Below, piece by piece: positions 1-5,695 of a DNA stretch of 10,747 nt (positions are counted from its first letter, which is position 1; every line of letters starts with the position of its first letter). The DNA is taken from positions 1 through 10,747 of the forward strand of contig JAZDLC010000403.1 in the NCBI GenBank assembly GCA_043802345.1, in the 5' to 3' direction. Below the pieces are notes generated by a model, which made no database searches, was not told the DNA's origin, and saw only the letters and a list, made by a program, of their open reading frames with translations. The DNA comes from JAZDLC01 sp043802345. Its GTDB lineage: Bacteria > Planctomycetota > B15-G4 > JADJEK01. The position numbers and the translations under genes were made by a program.

Positions 1-1
1 G

Positions 2-118
2 CAGGCGGCGCAGAGGATGCTCGAGCACCGCCTCGACCTGGCGCGGCGGATCGAGGATGAAGAGACGGCGTCCCGAGTGGAGCGCGAGCTACGGGGACTT
101 CCCGCCGGCTCGGAGTAG
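2..118 (+). CDS. 3' end of an unknown gene (partial)
   Basis: An open frame enters from the left edge and ends at TAG 116-118, leaving 38 residues of a C-terminus. It is rich in Glu, Arg, Leu and Ala (for example LARRIEDEETASRVERELRG) with no Pro or Gly until the last few residues, as in an amphipathic helix or short coiled coil. The third codon position is mostly G or C, as in the clear genes nearby, which supports real coding. It converges on the zinc-ribbon gene with 32 bases between the stops. No domain can be recognised from this fragment and no function is proposed. Confidence 0.6.
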   Translation, partial: QAAQRMLEHRLDLARRIEDEETASRVERELRGLPAGSE

Positions 119-150
119 CAGCCCGCGCCGTTGATCGGCTCACGTTCGGG

Positions 151-579
151 TCAATCGATGCGCCTGTCCCCTTTGCCGCTCCTGATGCATCGTATTCGAT
201 CCAGGATATCGGTTCCGTCCCCCCGAACGGCATTCCGCAGTTCGGCGCGGCAATAGTCCCCCTCCAGGCCCGTTGCCACGAGCAGGCCGAGCAGCTCGTC
301 GAACTCCACTCTTCTCCTCTTGCCTTCCTCCGATTGATCACGCCGGTCGTCGAAGACTCCCATGAGGGTCGACCCGCACGCGCAGTTTCGAGACACCACA
401 ACGAGACGCGTGCTCTCATCGTCGAAGAGCTGACCGGGGACGCCTGGCCTGTTCAGAGACCTGGTTTCCCTGAAGTACTGGTCCAGGTTTTCGAACACCC
501 TGCCGCAATGCCCGCATCTCTTCGGAAAGGAGCTGTCGATCAAGGCATGCAACCGGATGGTGAACTCGCGGCTCGGCAT
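151..579 (-). CDS. Small zinc-ribbon-like protein, function unknown
   Basis: This 142-residue protein has four cysteines arranged as a likely zinc site: C22-G-H-C25 near the N-terminus and C66-A-C68 after a polar stretch. The second pair lies in a conserved-looking block, NCACGSTL, followed by FDDRRD. The C-terminal half is helical and charged, with two more cysteines (C110, C131). From memory, similar small proteins with CXXC and CXCGSTL motifs occur as uncharacterised proteins in Gram-negative bacteria; this is resemblance, not a search result. There is no signal peptide or membrane segment, so it is probably cytoplasmic. The ATG at 579 is preferred because a G-rich stretch (GGGGTGG) lies upstream; an in-frame GTG at 612 would add 11 residues, but its purine-rich stretch sits almost against the codon. 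It is transcribed divergently from the glycosidase gene. Confidence 0.65.
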   Translation of the reverse strand: MPSREFTIRLHALIDSSFPKRCGHCGRVFENLDQYFRETRSLNRPGVPGQLFDDESTRLVVVSRNCACGSTLMGVFDDRRDQSEEGKRRRVEFDELLGLLVATGLEGDYCRAELRNAVRGDGTDILDRIRCIRSGKGDRRID

Positions 580-774
580 TCTCTTGCCACCCCATGAAAG
601 GAAGACACTCACTTCCTTATCGGGAATGTCGGGTGGTCTTGATCAGGCAGTTTTCGACCGCGGCGCCGTTCGGTGCCGGAGGCCGCGAGGCTCGCGGACA
701 GTGGTGGAGAGCCTTCAAGACGCCTATCCTTGCGGCATTCATCCCCGATGCGTTCTTCGAAGAAGGCAGCTCCC
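580..774. other. Divergent intergenic region between zinc-ribbon and GH36 genes
   Basis: About 195 bases separate the two divergent starts, so promoters for both genes should lie here. I found no sigma70-like pair good enough to call; the best plus-strand candidate (TTCAAG, 17 bases, ATTCAT) matches the consensus poorly. The AGAAGG at 761-766 is the ribosome binding site supporting the 775 start. An upstream in-frame ATG at 748 would lengthen the glycosidase by nine residues (MRSSKKAAP) and still leave a workable signal peptide, but it lacks a Shine-Dalgarno sequence. Confidence 0.5.
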
Positions 775-3315
775 ATGATCCTCCGGCTTCGCTTCGGTCT
801 CTGCGCCTTCCTGATCGCGACTCTCGCTCTCGAGGCCCTTGCCCAGGAGGGCATCGCTCCCCGGCCCGACGAGTTCCGCCTCCGCGATCGCTGGCTGGAT
901 CCGCTCTTTGGCCGGGCGCCCGCGCCGGCGGCGCCGCACCTCGAGCTGCTCTTCGAGGACGTCGGCGACGCGCTGGCCCGCGGGCGCTCATGGCGCGGCA
1001 CGCCGTTCCAGCTCGGCGAGCGGACCTACGCCCACGGGCTCGCGTTCAACTCGAACAAGAACCTGCGCGTGGTCCTTGATCGGCCCGCGGAGCGCTTCGT
1101 CGCCGAGGTCGGCCTCGAGAACAACGACGACACGCGCCGCGGAGCCACCGCGGGCCACGGCTCGGTGACCTTCCACGTGCTTTCCGGGGGAGCGGAGCGG
1201 TACGCCTCTCCCGTGCTGCGGCTCGAGGATGGGCCCCGGCCCATCAGCGTGCCGCTCAACGGCGCGTCCGAGTTCGAGATTCGCGTCGCGGATGGCGGCG
1301 ACGGGCGGAGCTGGGATCAGGCGCTGTGGGGGGAAGCGAAGGTCGTCCTCGGCGACGGCCGGGAGATCCGGCTCCAGGATCTGCCGCTCGACGAGCCCTT
1401 CGGCAGCCCGCTCTCGCCCGCGCAGCCCCCGTTCTCGTTCGTGTACGGCGGGCGGAACTCGGCCGAGCTACTCCCCAAATGGCGCGTCGAGAGCAGCTCG
1501 CGCGCGCTCGACGCCGAGCGCACCGAACACCGGCTGGTGTACACCGATCCCGACACCGGCCTCGAGCTGTGTTGCGCGGCCGTCGAGTACCACGACTACC
1601 CCGCGGTCGAATGGACGCTCTACTTCCGGAACATGGGTCCTGAGAAGACCCCGATCCTGGAGGCGATCCAGGCATTCGACGTCGAGCTTTACCGGGGCGG
1701 CGGCGGTGAGTTCCTGCTGCACCACAACGTCGGCTCGCCCGCCGACGGCAACGACTACCGCCCGCTCGAGACGCCGCTGGGCGAAGGGGCGGCGAAGCAC
1801 CTCGGCGGCACCGGCGGCCGTCCCACCAACGCCGACTGGTCCTACTTCAACGTCGAAGGCGGCGACCGGGGGCTCATCGTCGCCATCGGCTGGCCGGGCC
1901 AGTGGGCGGCCGAACTGGCGCGGCGCGGCGCGCGCTCCCTGCACCTCGCCGCCGGCCAGGAGCTGACGCACTTCTCGCTTCTCCCGGGCGAGGAGGCCCG
2001 CACGCCGCTCGTTGCTCTCTTGTTCTGGAACGGCGAGTGGATTCGCTCGCAGAACGTCTGGCGGCGTTGGATGAAGGCTCATTCCATGCCCCGGCCCGGC
2101 GACAAGCTGCCGCCGCCGCAGCTCCTGGCCTCGAGCTCGCGCCAGTTCGCCGAGATGATCCAGGCGAACGAGGAGAACCAGGTCGCGTTCCTCGATCGCT
2201 ACCTGGAGGAGGGCCTCCGGCTCGACTACTGGTGGATGGACGCCGGCTGGTACGTTCATGATGGCCGCGGCTGGCCTTGCGTCGGAACCTGGGAGGTGGA
2301 TGCCGCGCGCTTCCCGCGCGGACTGCGGGCCGTCTCCGATCACGCTCACGAGCGGGGCGTCAAGACCCTGCTCTGGTTCGAGCCCGAGCGCGTGGCCGCG
2401 GGCACGTGGCTGGCGGAGAACCACCCCGAGTGGATCCTGGGCGGCGCGCGCGGAGGACTCTTGAACCTCGGCGACGACGACGCGCGCCGGTGGGTCACGG
2501 ACCACGTGGATGGGATCCTGACCGCGCAGGGAATCGACCTCTACCGCCAGGACTTCAACATCGATCCGCTCGGCTACTGGCGCGCGGCGGACGCCGCCGA
2601 CCGCCAGGGCCTCAGCGAGATTCGCCACGTCAGCGGTTATCTCGCCTACTGGGACGAGCTGCTCCGGCGCCACCCCGAGCTCCTGATCGACTCGTGCGCG
2701 AGCGGCGGACGGCGCAACGATCTGGAGACCATGCGCCGCGCCGTGCCGCTCTGGCGCAGCGACTACGCTTTCGAGGCCATCGGCCACCAGTGCATGACCT
2801 ACGGACTTTCGCTCTGGCTTCCCTTCCACGGGACGGGGACCGTGGCCACGCGCAGCGCACCGTACTACGGCAGCGGGTCCACGCCGGTCGAACCCTACGC
2901 GTTCTGGAGCAACGCGGCGCCGAGCCTGGTGCTGGCGGTCGACGTGCGCGAAGACCTCGACTACGCCGCCCTGCGCCGCCTGGTCGAGGCGTGGCGCGTG
3001 GTCGCTCCGAACTTCTACGGGGACTTCTATCCGCTGACGCCCTGGTCGCGCGACGCCAGCCTCTGGATGGCCTGGCAGTTCGACCGTCCCGAGGTCGGGG
3101 AAGGGATCGTGCAGGTCTTCCGCCGCGACGGGAGCATCTACGAGGCCGCTCGCTTCCGGCTGCACGGGCTCGAACCCGCGACGACCTACGTCGTGTCGAA
3201 CCTCGGCGCCCTGACGAGCGAAGAGCGCGGCGGGGCCGAGCTGATGGAAGTGGGGCTTCTAATCGAGATCGCCGCGCAGCCCGGCGCCGCGGTGATCCGC
3301 TACCAGCGGCGCTGA
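775..3315 (+). CDS. Secreted GH36-family alpha-galactosidase-like enzyme with N-terminal NPCBM domain
   Basis: This 846-residue protein probably releases alpha-linked galactose (or a related sugar) from glycans outside the cytoplasm. It starts with a signal peptide (MILRLRF, a hydrophobic core, then ALA before Q24). Residues about 55-195 look like an NPCBM/NEW2 carbohydrate-binding domain (HGLAFNSN, SVTFHVLSGG, WGEAKVVLGDG). From about 215 comes the GH36/melibiase beta-sandwich, then a TIM barrel with YWWMDAGW (485-492) and WFEPERV (534-540). D593 in YRQDFN aligns with the family nucleophile and D649 in DSCASGGRRND with the acid/base; classical GH36 enzymes have KWDMN at the first site. A small beta-sandwich closes the protein. 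The ATG at 775 has AGAAGG eight bases upstream. Family and catalytic residues are fairly sure; substrate (galactose or N-acetylgalactosamine) is not. No transporter or sugar regulator lies beside it. Confidence 0.88.
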   Translation: MILRLRFGLCAFLIATLALEALAQEGIAPRPDEFRLRDRWLDPLFGRAPAPAAPHLELLFEDVGDALARGRSWRGTPFQLGERTYAHGLAFNSNKNLRVVLDRPAERFVAEVGLENNDDTRRGATAGHGSVTFHVLSGGAERYASPVLRLEDGPRPISVPLNGASEFEIRVADGGDGRSWDQALWGEAKVVLGDGREIRLQDLPLDEPFGSPLSPAQPPFSFVYGGRNSAELLPKWRVESSSRALDAERTEHRLVYTDPDTGLELCCAAVEYHDYPAVEWTLYFRNMGPEKTPILEAIQAFDVELYRGGGGEFLLHHNVGSPADGNDYRPLETPLGEGAAKHLGGTGGRPTNADWSYFNVEGGDRGLIVAIGWPGQWAAELARRGARSLHLAAGQELTHFSLLPGEEARTPLVALLFWNGEWIRSQNVWRRWMKAHSMPRPGDKLPPPQLLASSSRQFAEMIQANEENQVAFLDRYLEEGLRLDYWWMDAGWYVHDGRGWPCVGTWEVDAARFPRGLRAVSDHAHERGVKTLLWFEPERVAAGTWLAENHPEWILGGARGGLLNLGDDDARRWVTDHVDGILTAQGIDLYRQDFNIDPLGYWRAADAADRQGLSEIRHVSGYLAYWDELLRRHPELLIDSCASGGRRNDLETMRRAVPLWRSDYAFEAIGHQCMTYGLSLWLPFHGTGTVATRSAPYYGSGSTPVEPYAFWSNAAPSLVLAVDVREDLDYAALRRLVEAWRVVAPNFYGDFYPLTPWSRDASLWMAWQFDRPEVGEGIVQVFRRDGSIYEAARFRLHGLEPATTYVVSNLGALTSEERGGAELMEVGLLIEIAAQPGAAVIRYQRR

Positions 3316-3375
3316 GCCGCACCAAGGAGGGCCGGGACCGGGTTGTCGTTGGCTCTCTCATGCCCGGGGCCGGCC

Positions 3376-3404
3376 TTGACCGGGTTCTGCGGATTGTCTA
3401 TCCA
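3376..3404 (+). promoter_or_regulatory. Putative sigma70-like promoter of the radical SAM gene
   Basis: TTGACC (3376-3381; five of six matches to the -35 consensus) is followed after 17 bases by TATCCA (3399-3404; three of six matches to the -10). The predicted transcript would start near 3411, downstream of the ATG at 3360. That agrees with translation starting at GTG 3438 or TTG 3462. The -10 match is weak. Confidence 0.4.
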
Positions 3405-3449
3405 TTCCATTCTCCTGGTGTTTCGGGCCGCATCCTCGTGGCTCGCGTT

Positions 3450-3453
3450 GGAG
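3450..3453 (+). promoter_or_regulatory. Shine-Dalgarno site deciding the radical SAM start
   Basis: GGAG lies eight bases before an in-frame TTG at 3462, an ideal spacing. Neither the ATG at 3360 nor the GTG at 3438 has a comparably spaced site. The TTG start also places the B12-binding core (ILFVYPPP) within a few residues of the N-terminus, as is usual in this family. Confidence 0.5.
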
Positions 3454-3461
3454 CACGCTCC

Positions 3462-5693
3462 TTGGCATCGATTCTCTTCGTCTATCCGCCTCCCGCGGAC
3501 CCGACCGGACCGTACCTCAGCATTCCGTACCTGGCTGCGGCTTGCCGCGCCCGCGGGCACCAGCCGCACGCCATCGACCTCAACCTCGAGTCCTGGCTCG
3601 ACCTCCTGACGAAGCGGCGCCTGAGCCGCTACGCCGACGAGTGCCGCGCAAGGCTCTCCGCCATGCCGAGCGACGGTCTTTCGTTCCCCCACTCCTCGGA
3701 GTACCTGGCCCTGTCCCTGGCGGTCCATGACGCCGACCGGGTCGCCGACCGGGTCGAGGACGCGGTGGCGTGCCTCCGGGACCGCGAGCGTTTCCACGAT
3801 CCAGAGAGCTACGAGCGTTCCTTCAACGTCCTGCAGCGGGCGCTGGCTCTGGTCTCCGCCCGCTTCCACCCACTGGATCTCAAGTTCACCACCTACCAGA
3901 CGCCGTTCTATCTCAACGACGCCAGCGAGATTGACCGGGAGTCCGGCCCCGCGTTCAACCCGTTCCACCCGACCTACCTGGACAGGCTGCTGCCCGAGGT
4001 CGAGCGGCTCCGGCCGGACATCGTGGGGATTTCCGCGACGTTCAACGCCCAACTGCTGCAGGCGTTCGCCGTCGGCCGGTTGGTGAAGGAGCACGCCCCC
4101 GGGACCGCCGTCGTCATCGGCGGCACCGCCATCACCCAACTCGTGCTGCGCAGCGAGCGATCGGAGCTGGCCTCCCTCTCGCCCTATGCCGACCTCCTCG
4201 TCCTCTACGAGGGGGAGGAGACCCTCTCCGACATTCTCGACCGGGTCGACGCGGGGAGGCAGCCCCATGACGGCCTGGCGAACGTGGTGCGGCTCGCGGA
4301 CGCGGAGATCGCGTTCGAGTCCTGCCCCGCGGCCATCGACATCAACTCCCAGCCACCACCCGAGTACGAGCTTCTTCCCCTCGATCGGTACCTGTCGCCG
4401 GAGCTGCTGCTGTACGTCGCGCCGACGCGGGGCTGCTACTGGGAGAAGTGCGCCTTCTGCCACTACGGCCTGACCGACAAGGGAACCGCCCCCTACCGGC
4501 GCCTCGAGGTGAACCGTTTCGTCGACGACCTGGCCGGGCTGCAGGCCCGCCACAACGCCCGGTTCTTCTACTTCTCGGGAGATCTCATCGATCCCGCCTA
4601 CCTGTTCAAGCTGGCGCAGCGGATCATCGAGCGTGGAATCGACATCCGCTTCACCTCCGACCTGCGCATCGAGAGATCGTTCAACGCCGAGAGGTGCCGG
4701 CGCTTGAAGGCCGCCGGGATGGTGGCCGCTGCGTTCGGGACGGAGTCCGATTCGCCGCGCCTGCTGAAGCTCATGGACAAAGGGACCGATCCGGCGGTCA
4801 ACCGGCAGGTGTTCGGGAGCTTCTCCTCCGCCGGCATCGCGGTGCAGGCCATGACCTTCCTCGATTTTCCCACGGAGACGACCGCCGAAGCCCACGCGAC
4901 GTTGGACCTCCTGGAGGAGAACATCGATCGGATCGATCTATTCTTCGTCGAACAGTTCGACCTGGAGGCCGGCTCGAGGGTGTTCCGCAATCCTCAGGAC
5001 TACGGGGTCGAGGAGGTCTTCTATCCTTCAGGCGATCGTTTCCGGCTGCGGGCCCGGTACGTCTCGAAGCGGGACGCCAAGCGCCCCGAGGATTACCAGG
5101 ACCTGGTCTCCCGGCTCGATCGCCTGGCGGCGTCGTATGGGAGGCGTCCCTACCCCTACGCCGGCTCGGTCTCGGTGGCCCACACGCTCATGTACTTCGA
5201 CCGCCACGGACGCGGCGCTTTCAAGGACCCGTGCGCCACGGACGAGAGGCGGCGGCAGGCCGGCACCGTGAAGAGCTGGCTCGACGAGCGTCCCGTACTC
5301 GCCGAGGGTGTGGCGCTATGCGACTGGCCGTACGACCTGGAGGACCTGGCCGAACAGACCGGCGAGATCCTGGAAGAGCTGGAGCGCCGGCGCGAGATGG
5401 AACTGCGGGACGTCGGGCGCGCAACCTACGCGACCCTCGTCGCCGGCTACCCTGAGGTGGCGCCCAGTGAGTCGTACGATCTCCTGCCCGAGACCGGCGC
5501 GCCGGTGCCCATTCCGATCTGGCTGTGGATGCTTCTCTCCTGCCTCGACGGCGAGGCCACCGTGCGGGAGGCGGCCCGGTCCGTGGAGGTCCCTCTCCGG
5601 CAGGCTGCGGAGGCGATGGAGGCCCTGTTCCACAACGCCTACGTGAGGCTGCCGCGCAGGATCCCCTCTCGCGACATCCCCCGCGATCCCTGA
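3462..5693 (+). CDS. B12-binding-domain radical SAM protein
   Basis: This 743-residue protein probably uses a 4Fe-4S cluster, S-adenosylmethionine and possibly cobalamin for radical chemistry such as methylation of an unreactive carbon; its substrate is unknown. The N-terminal domain resembles a B12-binding Rossmann fold: ILFVYPPPADP, SIPYLAAACRARGH, then after a long helical insertion PDIVGISATFNAQ and VVIGGT (about 185-220) and YEGEETL. No DXHXXG motif is seen, which is common in this family. The radical SAM motif is C325-YWEK-C330-AF-C333, i.e. CX4CX2C rather than the usual CX3CX2C, followed by FFYFSGDLIDP and AAFGTESDS. Residues about 684-735 (LLSCLDGEATVREAA) resemble a small winged-helix or PqqD-like module, which in other enzymes can bind a leader peptide. 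Relatives include RiPP-maturation enzymes, but no precursor was found nearby. The TTG start is inferred; GTG 3438 and ATG 3360 are alternatives. Confidence 0.85.
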   Translation: MASILFVYPPPADPTGPYLSIPYLAAACRARGHQPHAIDLNLESWLDLLTKRRLSRYADECRARLSAMPSDGLSFPHSSEYLALSLAVHDADRVADRVEDAVACLRDRERFHDPESYERSFNVLQRALALVSARFHPLDLKFTTYQTPFYLNDASEIDRESGPAFNPFHPTYLDRLLPEVERLRPDIVGISATFNAQLLQAFAVGRLVKEHAPGTAVVIGGTAITQLVLRSERSELASLSPYADLLVLYEGEETLSDILDRVDAGRQPHDGLANVVRLADAEIAFESCPAAIDINSQPPPEYELLPLDRYLSPELLLYVAPTRGCYWEKCAFCHYGLTDKGTAPYRRLEVNRFVDDLAGLQARHNARFFYFSGDLIDPAYLFKLAQRIIERGIDIRFTSDLRIERSFNAERCRRLKAAGMVAAAFGTESDSPRLLKLMDKGTDPAVNRQVFGSFSSAGIAVQAMTFLDFPTETTAEAHATLDLLEENIDRIDLFFVEQFDLEAGSRVFRNPQDYGVEEVFYPSGDRFRLRARYVSKRDAKRPEDYQDLVSRLDRLAASYGRRPYPYAGSVSVAHTLMYFDRHGRGAFKDPCATDERRRQAGTVKSWLDERPVLAEGVALCDWPYDLEDLAEQTGEILEELERRREMELRDVGRATYATLVAGYPEVAPSESYDLLPETGAPVPIPIWLWMLLSCLDGEATVREAARSVEVPLRQAAEAMEALFHNAYVRLPRRIPSRDIPRDP

Positions 5694-5695
5694 GT

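Larger units (their letters stand above)
3316..3461 (+). other. Intergenic region upstream of the radical SAM gene
   Basis: These 146 bases are open in the radical SAM frame from an ATG at 3360, but the codons there have only about half G or C at the third position, far below the adjacent genes, so I read the stretch as non-coding leader. It holds an AAGGAGG at 3324-3330 with no well-spaced start and a promoter candidate at 3376-3404. No rho-independent terminator is visible after the glycosidase stop. Confidence 0.5.

Noticed and set aside
119..150. Possible terminator between the left-edge gene and the zinc-ribbon gene
   Set aside because: Only a 4-bp inverted repeat (TTGA/TCAA) with a long loop and no T-tract is present.
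1468..3165. Long minus-strand open frame opposite the glycosidase
   Set aside because: It is a high-GC shadow of the GH36 gene; its translation is low-complexity in Arg, Ala, Val and Gly with no domain motif, while the plus strand shows complete catalytic motifs.
2277..3359. Upstream extension of the radical SAM frame through the glycosidase
   Set aside because: The translation over the glycosidase is an arginine-rich out-of-frame product; family homology starts only at about 3468.
3343..3609. Short plus-strand frame after an AAGGAGG at 3324-3330, considered as a RiPP precursor
   Set aside because: The spacing to its TTG start is too long, most of it overlaps the radical SAM gene out of frame, and the product has no leader-core layout.
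3300..4895. Long minus-strand open frame opposite the radical SAM gene
   Set aside because: It is an antisense shadow that crosses the intergenic region; the translation is Gly-, Arg- and Val-rich without recognisable motifs.
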